Shown piece by piece: positions 24,169-33,525 of a stretch of DNA of 64,000 bases. The notes beneath the pieces are model-generated. The model saw nothing but the letters and a program-made list of their open reading frames with translations, was not told where the DNA came from and ran no database searches. Both the position numbers and the translations under genes were made by a program. Source of the stretch: JAFMJV01 sp963814315 (lineage in GTDB: Bacteria > Chloroflexota > Limnocylindria > Limnocylindrales > CSP1-4); the NCBI GenBank assembly GCA_963814315.1, contig CAWFCG010000001.1:620001-684000 (forward strand), given 5' to 3'. Within the stretch, counting starts at the first letter, position 1, and each line of letters starts with the position of its first letter.

Positions 24169-25649
24169 CAACTCTCCCTGTCCAGCCACAGCTCAAGGGT
24201 GCGGCACGTCCCCTCCTGACGGATCGAGTCCAGGGCTTCCACGAACGCAGACACGAACCTCGGGTCCGCGGGGAGGCGCGAGCCGAAGACATCGTCGAAG
24301 CCAAGGAAGGCCGCCGGCTTGATCAGGGATGCCCGAGCGAACTCGACCGCCTCGTCGAGGCGCGGATCGGCGGACAGCGTGATCTGCCGGCCCTGATCGT
24401 CCCTACCCAGCAGGTACTGACACCAGCCGGCCAGCGCCAGTGCGGAAAGGCGGATCGGCCCGCGCTTGTCGAGCTGTGATTCGATGGTCGGGACCAGGAA
24501 CTTGGGGAACTTGGACGTCCCGTCGAGACAGACGCGGGCCACCTGATCACGGACTTCGGGGTTGGCGAAGCGTTCCGCCACCACCCGCTTGTAATCCTCC
24601 ACGTCGATACCCGGAACCGGGGGCAGCGAGGGGGTCACCTCGTCATCGTGGAAACGCCGCAGGAACTGAGCCAGGAGTGGGTCAGCCAGGATCTCGTGGA
24701 TATAGACATGGCCGATGAGCGCGGCCATGTATGTCGTGGTGGAGTGGCCCGCATTCAGGATGCGCAGCTTGAGGATCTCATACGGCCTGACGTCATGGGT
24801 GACCAGAGCTCCGGCGTCCTCATAGGGTGGACGGCCGTGAGCGAACGCGTCCTCGATGACCCACTGGATGAAGGGCTCCGCCACGACGGGCCAGCGATCG
24901 ACGAGCCCGTACTCGGTCGCCAGGAACTCGCGGTCAGCGTCGGACGTCTGCGGGGTGATGCGATCGACCATGCTGTTGGGGAAGGCCACGTTCCGCTCGA
25001 CCCAGCTCTCCAGCCCAGGTTCGACCATGGCGCAGACGCCGAGTGTGGCCGCCTTCGCGGTGTCGCCGTTGCCCATGACGTTGTCGCAGCTCTGCACGGT
25101 CAGGCCGCCGAGCCCGGCGTCGCGGCGCCGCCCCAAGGCGCGCGCCAGTGCTTCGAACGTCGGCGGCAGCGCATCGGCCGGAGGCGCCATGAACCCGCCA
25201 CTGGCCTCATCGACGGGATAGCCGCCCTCGGTGATGGTCATCGACACGATGCGCGTGTCGGGGTGTGCGATCCGCGCCGCGAGTGGCTCGATATCGTTTG
25301 CCGCAAGAAGATAGTCGGTGATGGAGCCGATGACCCGGACGTCGGTCGCGCGACTGTCACGCGTGACGAGCGTGTAGAGGTAGCCCTGGGCTTGTAAGGC
25401 GCTGGCCATGGCCGCATCGCCGGCAAGGACGCCGGCACCGGTGATCGACCAGTCCGAGACTCCAGCACGACAGAGATCGTCGAGGTAGACAGCCTGGTGT
25501 GCGCGATGGAAGCCACCAACGCCGATATGCACGATGCCGCCGCCCGGTGCGTCCCGAGCGTAGGTCGGGATGGAGATGCGTGGATCGAGCCGGCGGAGCG
25601 TCTCACTCGAGAGCTCCATACGGCGCCGGAGGCCGTCGTCAGTGGTCAT
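24168..25649 (-). CDS. Mannitol dehydrogenase family (polyol 2-dehydrogenase / fructuronate reductase-like)
   Basis: A 493-residue long-chain dehydrogenase of normal length. The N-terminal Rossmann part has IVHIGVGGFHRAHQAVYLD; the family signature FPNSMVDRITP lies near residue 225. The catalytic lysine/asparagine/histidine set is in EILKLRILNAGHS near 295. It interconverts a polyol (mannitol, arabinitol or sorbitol) and the corresponding ketose with NAD(P). Divergent transcription from an ABC importer of the polyol type, plus a DeoR regulator, supports a polyol catabolic role. A GGAG lies 12 bases before the chosen start; ATG 25619 is a weaker alternative. Confidence 0.88.
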   Translation of the reverse strand: MTTDDGLRRRMELSSETLRRLDPRISIPTYARDAPGGGIVHIGVGGFHRAHQAVYLDDLCRAGVSDWSITGAGVLAGDAAMASALQAQGYLYTLVTRDSRATDVRVIGSITDYLLAANDIEPLAARIAHPDTRIVSMTITEGGYPVDEASGGFMAPPADALPPTFEALARALGRRRDAGLGGLTVQSCDNVMGNGDTAKAATLGVCAMVEPGLESWVERNVAFPNSMVDRITPQTSDADREFLATEYGLVDRWPVVAEPFIQWVIEDAFAHGRPPYEDAGALVTHDVRPYEILKLRILNAGHSTTTYMAALIGHVYIHEILADPLLAQFLRRFHDDEVTPSLPPVPGIDVEDYKRVVAERFANPEVRDQVARVCLDGTSKFPKFLVPTIESQLDKRGPIRLSALALAGWCQYLLGRDDQGRQITLSADPRLDEAVEFARASLIKPAAFLGFDDVFGSRLPADPRFVSAFVEALDSIRQEGTCRTLELWLDRES

Positions 25650-25678
25650 GGGAACACATTACTCCAACACAGAACCAT

Positions 25679-25726
25679 ATGAAAGCCACAACATCATCAT
25701 GGATACGCCTTTGTTATGGCTTGCAT
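25679..25726. promoter_or_regulatory. Imperfect inverted repeat in divergent polyol promoter region
   Basis: ATGAAAGCCACAA (25679-25691) and TTATGGCTTGCAT (25714-25726) are inverted copies matching at 11 of 13 positions, separated by 22 bases. The element lies between the divergent mannitol-dehydrogenase and ABC-importer genes, in locally AT-richer DNA. It is a candidate DeoR operator pair; this is inferred from position and symmetry. Confidence 0.4.
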
Positions 25727-25820
25727 TCCCAAACGCTACCAACTAGCATGCCTCTCTAGCGTGTGGAATCCACGCATGGAGGAGTCGGGGTTGCGCCCGT
25801 CCCAACAGGAGGAACCGTCT

Positions 25821-27194
25821 ATGTGGTCGGATCGTGTCTCGAGAAGCAGACACACCAAGTCCGGTGTCCTGGCCGTGGCCATCGCCCTCGTGGCGTCCAC
25901 GGCATTCGCCGGAGCAGCCATCGCCCAGGATGAGAAGACGATCAACGTCGCCATCGTGGGCAACCCCCAAATGGAGGACATCGCCAGTCTGACGCCGACG
26001 CTATTCACTGAGCAGACGGGGATCAATGTCAACTACGTCGTGCTCGAGGAGCAGACACTGCGTGAGATCGTGACGCGCGACATCGGCGCCGGCGGCGAGC
26101 AGTTCGACGTCGTCATGATCGGCATGTTCGAGGCGCCGCAGTTCGGTCGCAACGGCTGGCTGGCAGACCTCAACCAGTACGCCGCCGATGACGCCGACTA
26201 CATGGTCGACGACATCATCCCGGCAGTGCGTGACGGCCTCTCCTTTGACGGCGGCCTGTACGCGGCGCCGTTCTATGCGGAGTCGTCGTTCGTCATGTAC
26301 CGCAAGGACGTCCTCGAGGCGGCCGGCCTGACCATGCCGGATGCGCCCACGTGGGCAGAGGTCGCAGAGATCGCCCGCGCCGTCGACACGCCCGAGATGG
26401 CCGGCATCTGCCTCCGTGGCAAGCCCGGCTGGGGTGACCTGGGTGCCATCTTCACCACCGTGATCAACACGTTCGGTGCCACCTGGTGGCTAGCCGGCGA
26501 GAACGACACCATCGGTGCTGCTCAGATCGACCAGCCCGAGTTCAAGGAAGCCCTGCAGTTCTATGTCGACCTCATCAAGGATGCCGGTCAGGACGACGCC
26601 TCCAACGCCAGCTACAACGAGTGTACGGCCCAGATGCTCGATAGCAAGGCGGCCATGTGGGTCGACGCCACGGTCGCGGCCAGCAATCTCGAGTCGGCTG
26701 ACAGCCCCATCAAGGGCAAGCTCGGTTACGCGCTGTCACCGGTGAAGGAGACTGACGCCTCCGGTTGGCTGTGGTCATGGGCCCTGGCCGTTCCGGAGAA
26801 CGCACCCGACAAGGACACCGCCTGGGAGTACGTGAAGTGGGCCACCGGTCCGCAGTACCTCGTCGAGGCCGGTGAGAACCTGCCCGGTGGCTGGGCCACC
26901 GTGCCGCCTGGCACCCGCCAGTCGCTCTACGAAAACCCCAACTACCAGGAAGCTGCGGCTGCCTTCGCCCAGAAGACGCTCGACGCCATGCAAGCAGCCC
27001 CCATCAACGATCCGGGCCTGCAGCCGCGACCCGGTCTGCCCGGTGTGCAGTTCGTCGGCGTGCCGCAGTTCCAGGATGTCGGCACGCGATGCACGGAGCA
27101 ATTCTCCGCGGCCATCGCGGGCAACGTCTCGGTCGATGACGCGCTGTCAGCCTGCCAGGCCATCGCGTCTGAGGTCGTGGGTGAGTCCTGGTAG
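25821..27194 (+). CDS. Extracellular solute-binding protein of a polyol/sugar ABC importer (MtlE/SmoE-like)
   Basis: A 457-residue family 1 solute-binding protein. Residues 1-36 are a signal peptide (KSGVLAVAIALVASTAFAGA, then AIAQDE), with no lipobox cysteine. Mature features are VDDIIPAVRDGL, LYAAPFYAESSFVMYRKD, GDLGAIFTTVINTFGATWW, AAMWVDATVAAS and PDKDTAWEYVKWAT, close in style to mannitol/sorbitol binding proteins. AGGAGG stands 8 bases before ATG 25821, which decides the start. It heads the importer operon (two permeases, ATPase, SDR). The linked mannitol-type dehydrogenase makes a polyol the likely ligand. Confidence 0.88.
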   Translation: MWSDRVSRSRHTKSGVLAVAIALVASTAFAGAAIAQDEKTINVAIVGNPQMEDIASLTPTLFTEQTGINVNYVVLEEQTLREIVTRDIGAGGEQFDVVMIGMFEAPQFGRNGWLADLNQYAADDADYMVDDIIPAVRDGLSFDGGLYAAPFYAESSFVMYRKDVLEAAGLTMPDAPTWAEVAEIARAVDTPEMAGICLRGKPGWGDLGAIFTTVINTFGATWWLAGENDTIGAAQIDQPEFKEALQFYVDLIKDAGQDDASNASYNECTAQMLDSKAAMWVDATVAASNLESADSPIKGKLGYALSPVKETDASGWLWSWALAVPENAPDKDTAWEYVKWATGPQYLVEAGENLPGGWATVPPGTRQSLYENPNYQEAAAAFAQKTLDAMQAAPINDPGLQPRPGLPGVQFVGVPQFQDVGTRCTEQFSAAIAGNVSVDDALSACQAIASEVVGESW

Positions 27195-27237
27195 GCGCTA
27201 GCCTGCCAGGTCGATAGCGAACGAGGGACAGCCGCAC

Positions 27238-28185
27238 GTGACCGCTAACGCCGAGCCGATAGGGAGCCCTGATCCAGCCGCCGAGCGTGCTGCTGCGATC
27301 GCGGATTTCCAGCGACGCGACAAGTGGCGGAGGCGGCTGCCCCTCCTCCCGGCCCTGCTGTTCACCATCCTGGTGACGCAGGTCCCCTTCCTGGTCAACA
27401 TCTGGTTCAGCCTCCATGAGTGGACGATCTTCCCGCCCAGGGGTCCCGACTTCATCGGCCTGGAGAACTTCACCGAGGGGTACTCCAACCAGTTCTTCCT
27501 CCAGGCGGTCAGCACCTCGGTACTCATGACCGTGGCGGCCGTGCTCCTGTCGCTGCTCATCGGCACAGGACTCGCGCTCCTGCTGGACCGTCAGTTCTTC
27601 GGCCGCGGGATCGCCAGGACCCTGCTCATCACGCCGTTCCTGATCATGCCAGTGGTGGCCGGCCTGGTCTGGAAGAACCAGATCTTCAACTCGAGCTTCG
27701 GCGTCCTCAACGCACTCATCGAGGCCATCGGTCTCGACACCATCCCCTTCGTCGAGCGCTATCCGTTCTGGTCGATCGTCACGGTCCTGGTTTGGCAGTG
27801 GTCGCCGTTCATGATGCTCATCATCCTGGCCGGCCTGCAGGGGCAACCCACTGACATCCTTGAGGCCGCCCGGGTCGACCGCGCCAGCAGCCGGGGTGTC
27901 TTCACGCAGATCACCCTGCCGCTGTTGCGACCCTACATGGAGCTGGGCATCGTGCTGGGCGCCATCTATCTGCTGCAGGTGTTCGACCAGATCGAGGTCA
28001 TGACCGGTGGGGGTCCCGGGTCGACGAACGTGCCCTACTTCGTCTACCAGCGGGCGATCGGGGGTGGCTGGGACTTCGGTCTGGCCGCGGCCTATTCGAT
28101 CATCGTGGTCATCGCCACGATCATCATCGCCACCTTCGCCCTCCGCGTCCTGTCCAGCCTCTTCCAGCGTCAGGAGTCGGTATGA
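27238..28185 (+). CDS. ABC sugar/polyol permease, MalF/SmoF type
   Basis: A 315-residue inner-membrane permease with about six helices. The first is near residues 37-57 (LPLLPALLFTILVTQVPFLV). The conserved EAA loop reads DILEAARVDRASSRGVFTQI (about residues 203-222). GTG 27238 starts 43 bases after the binding-protein stop, with GAGGGA upstream. The end overlaps the next permease by ATGA. It forms a heterodimeric channel with the downstream permease. Confidence 0.9.
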   Translation: MTANAEPIGSPDPAAERAAAIADFQRRDKWRRRLPLLPALLFTILVTQVPFLVNIWFSLHEWTIFPPRGPDFIGLENFTEGYSNQFFLQAVSTSVLMTVAAVLLSLLIGTGLALLLDRQFFGRGIARTLLITPFLIMPVVAGLVWKNQIFNSSFGVLNALIEAIGLDTIPFVERYPFWSIVTVLVWQWSPFMMLIILAGLQGQPTDILEAARVDRASSRGVFTQITLPLLRPYMELGIVLGAIYLLQVFDQIEVMTGGGPGSTNVPYFVYQRAIGGGWDFGLAAAYSIIVVIATIIIATFALRVLSSLFQRQESV

Positions 28186-29042
28186 CCCTCACCGCAGCTG
28201 ACAAGCAGCTCAGGGGGCAGTCCCGTTGGGGCACGCTCCTGCTCGCTATCGTCACATGGTTCGTCGCCGCACTCTTCTTCTTTCCGGTCTTCTGGATGGC
28301 GCTCAACAGCTTCAAGACAGAGCTGGTGGCGAACACGAAGCCAGTGCTCTTCTTCGAGCCCACGCTCGAACGCTGGCAGGCGGCGACCGAGTCGATACCC
28401 GGGCTGCTCAGCTTCGGCGAGGCGTTCTACAACTCGTTCCTCGTCGTCATCGTCTCGACCCTGCTGGTGCTGCTGCTGGCCATCCCCGCTGCCTACGCTC
28501 TGGCCATCTACCCCATCCACAACTGGCGTGATGCGCTGTTCTTCTTCATCTCCACCAAGTTCCTGCCTGTCGTGGCCGCGATCCTGCCGCTGTGGTATAT
28601 CTCCAAGGAACTGGGGCTATTGAACACCCACCTGGTGCTCATCATCCTGTACACGGCCATGAACCTGCCACTCGCGGTATGGATGCTGAACTCGTTCTTC
28701 CGCGAGGTCCCGCGTGAGCTCATAGAGGCGGCACAGATGGACGGGACCGGGCTGTTTGGGCAGCTCAAGGACGTCATGCTGCCCATCGTCGCGCCGGGCA
28801 TCGCTGCGACCGCACTGCTGTGCTTCATCTTCGCCTGGAACGAGTTCTTCCTGGCGGTCCAGTTGAACCCGGTCGAAGGCTCGACGGTGCCGGTCTGGGT
28901 CAGCACCAGCGTCACCACTCGTGGCCAATTCATGGCCAAGCTATCGGCAGCATCGACCCTGGCGGTGCTGCCGGTCGTCATCGCCGGCTGGATCGCCCAG
29001 AAGCGCATGATCCGCGGTCTATCCATGGGCGCCATCAAGTAG
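28182..29042 (+). CDS. ABC sugar/polyol permease, MalG/SmoG type
   Basis: A 286-residue permease with six predicted helices. Its EAA motif, ELIEAAQMDGTGLFGQLKDV, is near residue 180, and the typical end IAGWIAQKRMIRGLSMGAIK shows a full-length protein. ATG 28182 overlaps the upstream permease stop. It pairs with that permease and docks the ATPase encoded 7 bases downstream. Confidence 0.9.
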   Translation: MTLTAADKQLRGQSRWGTLLLAIVTWFVAALFFFPVFWMALNSFKTELVANTKPVLFFEPTLERWQAATESIPGLLSFGEAFYNSFLVVIVSTLLVLLLAIPAAYALAIYPIHNWRDALFFFISTKFLPVVAAILPLWYISKELGLLNTHLVLIILYTAMNLPLAVWMLNSFFREVPRELIEAAQMDGTGLFGQLKDVMLPIVAPGIAATALLCFIFAWNEFFLAVQLNPVEGSTVPVWVSTSVTTRGQFMAKLSAASTLAVLPVVIAGWIAQKRMIRGLSMGAIK

Positions 29043-29049
29043 GGGAGTC

Positions 29050-30147
29050 ATGGCTGAAGTCAGTTATCGAGACGCGACCAGGATCTACCCTGGCACCAAG
29101 CGGCCCGCGGTCGATCACCTGAACCTCACGGTCAACGATGGTGAGTTCCTCGTGCTGGTCGGCCCTTCAGGGTCGGGCAAGTCGACGGCCCTTCGCATGC
29201 TCGCCGGGCTTGAGGCCTGTGACGAGGGCACCATCTACATCGGTGATCGCGACGTGACCCTGGTCCAGCCAAAGGACCGCGACGTAGCCATGGTCTTCCA
29301 GAGCTACGCACTCTATCCGCACATGAGCGTGGCCCAGAACATCGGCTTCCCCCTGAAACAGCAGAAGGTCTCCAAGGAAGATCGTGAGAAGCAGGTCATG
29401 GAGGCGGCGCGCATCCTGGACCTGGTCGAATACCTCGATCGCAAGCCCAAGCAACTGTCGGGCGGACAGCGTCAGCGGGTGGCAATGGGACGCGCCATCG
29501 TGCGCAACCCGCAGGTCTTCCTCATGGACGAGCCCCTCTCCAACCTCGACGCCAAGCTGCGCGTCCAGACTCGAGCCGAGCTGGCCGACCTGCAGGCTCG
29601 TCTCGGGGTCACCACGGTGTATGTCACCCATGACCAGGTGGAGGCTATGACGATGGGCCACCGCGTGGCCATCCTTGACTACGGTGTGATGCAGCAGGTG
29701 GCCACACCCGGCGAACTCTATCGTCGACCCGCGAACCTGTTCGTGGCCGGATTCATCGGCTCGCCAGCGATGAACCTCATCTCCACGAACATCGAGGATG
29801 GCTTTGTCATCTTTGGATCGATCCGCATCCCACTCGACCCTGCGGTCAGTGCGGCCGTCGCCGAGGCCGGGCCTGGCGACCTGAAGATGGGCGTGAGGCC
29901 ACAGGGCTTGTCACTGGGCACCGGAGGGGTCCCCGCCAAGGTGGTCGTCGTTGAGGAGCTCGGCTCCGAGACGTTCGTCTTCGTCGAGCTCGAGCATCTG
30001 GGGCAAACCACGCGCATCCGCGTGCGTGTCGATGCCGACTACCGGGTCAGGCGCGGCGAGCTGACCAGTGTCGGAGTCTTGGGACCGGTGCACCTCTTTG
30101 GCCCTGATGGCCTCCGAATCGAGCCCTCCATGGAACAGGCAGCCTGA
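29050..30147 (+). CDS. ABC importer ATPase, MalK/UgpC/SmoK type
   Basis: A 365-residue ATPase: Walker A GPSGSGKST (near residue 38), Q-loop VFQSYALYPHMSV, signature LSGGQRQRVAMGRAI (near 137), Walker B VFLMDEPLSNLDAKLR, switch histidine in TTVYVTHDQ, and a C-terminal TOBE/MalK regulatory domain of about 120 residues. It energises the two permeases. A GGGGAG lies just upstream of ATG 29050. Because CUT1 ATPases often serve several importers, it may also be shared. Confidence 0.92.
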   Translation: MAEVSYRDATRIYPGTKRPAVDHLNLTVNDGEFLVLVGPSGSGKSTALRMLAGLEACDEGTIYIGDRDVTLVQPKDRDVAMVFQSYALYPHMSVAQNIGFPLKQQKVSKEDREKQVMEAARILDLVEYLDRKPKQLSGGQRQRVAMGRAIVRNPQVFLMDEPLSNLDAKLRVQTRAELADLQARLGVTTVYVTHDQVEAMTMGHRVAILDYGVMQQVATPGELYRRPANLFVAGFIGSPAMNLISTNIEDGFVIFGSIRIPLDPAVSAAVAEAGPGDLKMGVRPQGLSLGTGGVPAKVVVVEELGSETFVFVELEHLGQTTRIRVRVDADYRVRRGELTSVGVLGPVHLFGPDGLRIEPSMEQAA

Positions 30148-30152
30148 ACGCG

Positions 30153-30965
30153 ATGGCAACGACATACGACTTCAGTGGTTCCGCCGCCCTGGTGACGGGA
30201 GCGGCCGGTGACATCGGTCGAGCAGTGGCCCTGCGTCTCTCCGCGGCCGGTGCCAGGGTCGTTATTACCGACCTTGATCGTGCCGTCTCCGGGTTGCAGC
30301 AGACCCGCGACGCCTGTGCCGCGCTCGCCGGGGGCGACACCGTCGTGGCGCTGACCGCCGACGTCACCGATCCTGCTAGCGTCAGGGCTTGCTACGCGGC
30401 CGCTGTCGACCACGTCGGCGTCCCCAGCCTCGTGTTCAACAACGCCGGTGTGCAGGGGGAACTGCTGCCGCTGCAGGACTATCCGGTCGCGGACTTCCCG
30501 TTCGTCATGAACGTCAACGTTTTCGGCATCTTCAACGTGCTTCGTGAGTCTGCACGCCGACTACGCGACGCTGGTGCAAGCGGTGCCATCGTCAACTCGG
30601 CGTCGATGGCTGGCGTCGAAGGGGCCGCCAATATGCCGGCCTACAGTGCCTCCAAGGGTGCTGTGATGAGCCTGACCCGCTCGGCATCCAAGGACTTCGC
30701 GCCGTTGGGCATCCGCGTCAATGCCATATCGCCGGCGTTCGTCGGCGAAGGCCTCATGTGGGAGCGCCAGGTCACCCGCCAAGCGCAGGCGGACACGCAG
30801 TACTACTCGACCGACCCGGTGGTCGTGGCGCAGCAGATGATCGATGCCGTCCCAGTGCGTCGCACCGGCACGCTCGACGAGGTCGCCGCCGCCGTGCTTT
30901 GGCTCCTGTCGGATGAGTCCTCCTACGTCAACGGGCACAACATCATCGTGAGTGGCGGGATCTAG
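30153..30965 (+). CDS. Short-chain dehydrogenase/reductase, probably polyol or sugar dehydrogenase
   Basis: A 270-residue classical SDR. The cofactor loop is TGAAGDIGRAVAL (aspartate replaces the usual glycine), with NNAG near residue 93. The catalytic serine is in NSASMAG, and the catalytic pair is YSASK near 166. It is the last gene of the importer operon, 5 bases after the ATPase stop, so it should act on the imported compound. It may complement the mannitol-type dehydrogenase on the other strand by oxidising another position or another polyol. The cofactor-binding aspartate at position 37 (ITDLDR) suggests NAD. Confidence 0.88.
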   Translation: MATTYDFSGSAALVTGAAGDIGRAVALRLSAAGARVVITDLDRAVSGLQQTRDACAALAGGDTVVALTADVTDPASVRACYAAAVDHVGVPSLVFNNAGVQGELLPLQDYPVADFPFVMNVNVFGIFNVLRESARRLRDAGASGAIVNSASMAGVEGAANMPAYSASKGAVMSLTRSASKDFAPLGIRVNAISPAFVGEGLMWERQVTRQAQADTQYYSTDPVVVAQQMIDAVPVRRTGTLDEVAAAVLWLLSDESSYVNGHNIIVSGGI

Positions 30966-31037
30966 GCCGCCCTGCCACCAGGGACGATCTGTCCTCGCGC
31001 CCACAGACACCGCCACGGACGCTGTCTGCGCCTGCTC

Positions 31038-32528
31038 CTAGCTGGCCATCACCCGCGCTACGGCGGCATCGATAGCAGCCTTCGAAGGTAGTGGCCGGTC
31101 GCCGTGGCAGCGCTTGAACTTGCGTCCTGAGCCACACGAACAATCGTCGTTGCGCCCGCGCGCCGCGTCCTGGGCGGCGTAGGTGTACATGATCTCGGCT
31201 GCCGGGCGACCCGCCTTCAGCAGCGACTCCATGGCCCGCATCGGCGCGGTCACGTGGCCGAAGAAGCGTTTGAACCCGGGACACAGGTAGTTCAGTCCAG
31301 GCTCGCCATAGGGATCGTCGCGGAAGCGGTCCTTGGGACAACCACCGTGGCAGGCGAAACGCACATCACACTCGCGGCAGAAGCGCGGCAGTCGGTCGCG
31401 CTTGTCCAGCCCGAACTGCTGCATCTGCGGCGAGGCCACCAGCTCCAGCATGTGGGTCTCGCCGATGTTGCCCAGCTTGAAGCGGGGCTCCACGAAGTGA
31501 TCGCAGGTGTAGAGGTCACCGTTGTGCTCCAGTGCCGGGCCACGGCCGCACGTCTCCGCATGGACGCACAGGCTCGGCGGGGCACCCACGAAGTTGGCCA
31601 GTGTCACGTCGAACATCTGGACGTAGACGGTTCCCACGTCACGCCGGACCCACTCCTCGAAGATGTCGATGAGGAAGTCGCCGTACTGCTGCTGACCAAT
31701 GGAGCGGCTGGTGACGAGCGAGCCCGACTGCGTGTAGAGCGGCCGATCCTTGACACTGTCGCCCCAGCCCGCCTCAGCGACCTCCAGCAGCTCGGGCGTG
31801 GCGCGCTCGATGATGGGGATGAACTGCATGAAGCTCGCCCCCACCTCGTCGCGGAAGAAGCGGTAGACCTCCTTGCCCCGATCGCCGTTGAGCTGGTGGA
31901 CCGTGCACAGGATGTTGAACTCCGCGCCGGCAGCCTTCAACAGACGCGCCGCACGCATGACCTTGTAGTGGGTGCCGGCGCCGCCCTTGTCGACACGTTG
32001 GGCATCATGGATGTCAGCAGGACCGTCCATGGAAAGGCCCAGCAGGAAGCCGTGTTCGGCGAAGAACGCCGCCCATTCCTCGTCGAGCTTGGTGCCATTG
32101 GTCTGCAGCGTGTGCTCGATGATCTGCCCGGGACGCCGGTAGCGATCGACCAATGCCAAGGTGTCACGGTAGAAGTCCAACCCCATGAGCGTCGGTTCGC
32201 CGCCTTGCCACGCGATCGTGACGTGCTCGCTCCGATGCGATTCCAGCAACTGCCGGATGTACTGCTCATGCGTCTCGTCAGACATGCGGAACTTGCTGCC
32301 TGGGTAGAGCGCTTCCTTGGAGAGGAAGAAGCAGTAGGTGCAATCGAGGTTGCAGATGGCGCCCGTGGGCTTGGTGAGAACGTGATACCCGGGCGGTGCG
32401 CTTGCTGGCAGTGGGTCGGGGAGCAACGGCAACTGACGGATCGTGCCGCCGTCACCCGCGCCCACGTGAGGCGGCTGCGGCAAGCCTGTCACGATGTCGG
32501 CACGAGAGAAGGCGCGGCCAGGGTCCAT
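31038..32528 (-). CDS. Radical SAM/SPASM protein, anaerobic sulfatase-maturase-like, with C-terminal SEC-C zinc motif
   Basis: A 496-residue protein. The radical SAM cluster motif is CNLDCTYC (C59, C63, C66). The SPASM region (about residues 320-420) has the cysteines of two auxiliary clusters, including SLCVHAETCGRGPALEHNGD and FCRECDVRFACHGGCP. The body matches anSME enzymes that turn a sulfatase cysteine or serine into formylglycine. An unusual addition is the C-terminal SEC-C motif DDCSCGSGRKFKRCHG (residues 461-476), a zinc knuckle known from SecA. No sulfatase is encoded in the window. It is divergent from a HAD phosphatase gene with a 63-base gap. Confidence 0.87.
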   Translation of the reverse strand: MDPGRAFSRADIVTGLPQPPHVGAGDGGTIRQLPLLPDPLPASAPPGYHVLTKPTGAICNLDCTYCFFLSKEALYPGSKFRMSDETHEQYIRQLLESHRSEHVTIAWQGGEPTLMGLDFYRDTLALVDRYRRPGQIIEHTLQTNGTKLDEEWAAFFAEHGFLLGLSMDGPADIHDAQRVDKGGAGTHYKVMRAARLLKAAGAEFNILCTVHQLNGDRGKEVYRFFRDEVGASFMQFIPIIERATPELLEVAEAGWGDSVKDRPLYTQSGSLVTSRSIGQQQYGDFLIDIFEEWVRRDVGTVYVQMFDVTLANFVGAPPSLCVHAETCGRGPALEHNGDLYTCDHFVEPRFKLGNIGETHMLELVASPQMQQFGLDKRDRLPRFCRECDVRFACHGGCPKDRFRDDPYGEPGLNYLCPGFKRFFGHVTAPMRAMESLLKAGRPAAEIMYTYAAQDAARGRNDDCSCGSGRKFKRCHGDRPLPSKAAIDAAVARVMAS

Positions 32529-32591
32529 ACGGGAGAGCCTACAGGTCGACTACGCTCGATGGGATTCACGTCTGCGAAGGAGAGCCACCGA

Positions 32592-33503
32592 ATGACCCCG
32601 ACCACGTTGCCGTCATGGCGAGCGGGTGTGACGCGCGACGCCATCGAAACATTCCTCGACGCCGCGGAGATGATCCCGGTCGAGCAGCGGGTCGCGGTCT
32701 TCGACAACGACGGCACCCTATGGTGCGAGAAGCCGCGCTACGTCCAGCTCGAGTTCTACCGTCGTGAACTGCTCGTAGCGGTGTCCGACCGTCCCGACCT
32801 CGGGACGCGTCCCGAGTATCGAGCCGTGCTTGAGGACGACGCCGCCGCTATCGGCCGACTGGGCCTGGTCAACGTGGTGATGGCCCTGGCTGAGCTGCAC
32901 GCTGGCATCACGCCTGAGGCGTTCGATGCACGCGTACGCGAATTCCTCCGCGATCACCGCCACACGGATCGTGCCGTGCCCCTCTCTCAGATGCGCTACC
33001 GACCCATGCTGGAGCTCATCGGGGAGCTCCGTGCACGCGATTTCTCTGTATACGTCGTGACCGGTGGCGGCACCGAGTTCGTGCGTGCCCTGAGCCAGGC
33101 CTTCTACGGAACCCCGCCGGAGGGCGTGGTCGGCTCACAAGTGGGCTACGAGCTGGAACGCGCTCGAGGCGTCCCGCGTCTCCTGCGTACGCGTGAGATC
33201 TTCGGCGATGCCAATGAAGGGGCAGCCAAGGTCGGAAACATCCAGCGGCTGCTGGGCCGGCGGCCCATCTTCGCGGCCGGTAACTCGGCCGGCGACGCGG
33301 ACATGCTCGACTACGCACTGGCGTTCGACGGCCCAACGCTCGCGCTGCTCGTCGATCATGACGATGCCGAGCGCGAATACGCCTACGAAGGTGCCTCGGT
33401 CACCTTCACGACCCATGAGCCCATCACGACCATGGCGGCCCAGAGAGGCTGGACGATGGTCTCGATGCGGGACGACTGGGCGACTGTCTTCGCCGCTAGC
33501 TAG
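32592..33503 (+). CDS. HAD-superfamily hydrolase (phosphoserine phosphatase-like)
   Basis: A 303-residue HAD protein. Motif I is VAVFDNDGTLW with nucleophile D38 and acid D40. Motif II is YVVTGGGTEFV, and motifs III/IV include KVGNIQRLL and AAGNSAGDADMLDYA. A helical cap lies between motifs I and II. It should cleave a phosphomonoester in the cytoplasm. ATG 32592 has AAGGAGAG 8 bases upstream. It faces away from the anSME-like gene; functional linkage to sulfatase maturation is possible but unproven. Confidence 0.85.
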   Translation: MTPTTLPSWRAGVTRDAIETFLDAAEMIPVEQRVAVFDNDGTLWCEKPRYVQLEFYRRELLVAVSDRPDLGTRPEYRAVLEDDAAAIGRLGLVNVVMALAELHAGITPEAFDARVREFLRDHRHTDRAVPLSQMRYRPMLELIGELRARDFSVYVVTGGGTEFVRALSQAFYGTPPEGVVGSQVGYELERARGVPRLLRTREIFGDANEGAAKVGNIQRLLGRRPIFAAGNSAGDADMLDYALAFDGPTLALLVDHDDAEREYAYEGASVTFTTHEPITTMAAQRGWTMVSMRDDWATVFAAS

Positions 33504-33525
33504 ACCCAGCCGCAGGGCACGAAGA

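Noticed and set aside
31254..32591. In-frame upstream extension of the HAD gene giving a 749-residue protein
   Set aside because: The extension is antisense to the radical SAM gene; ATG 32592 has a good ribosome site and matches family length.
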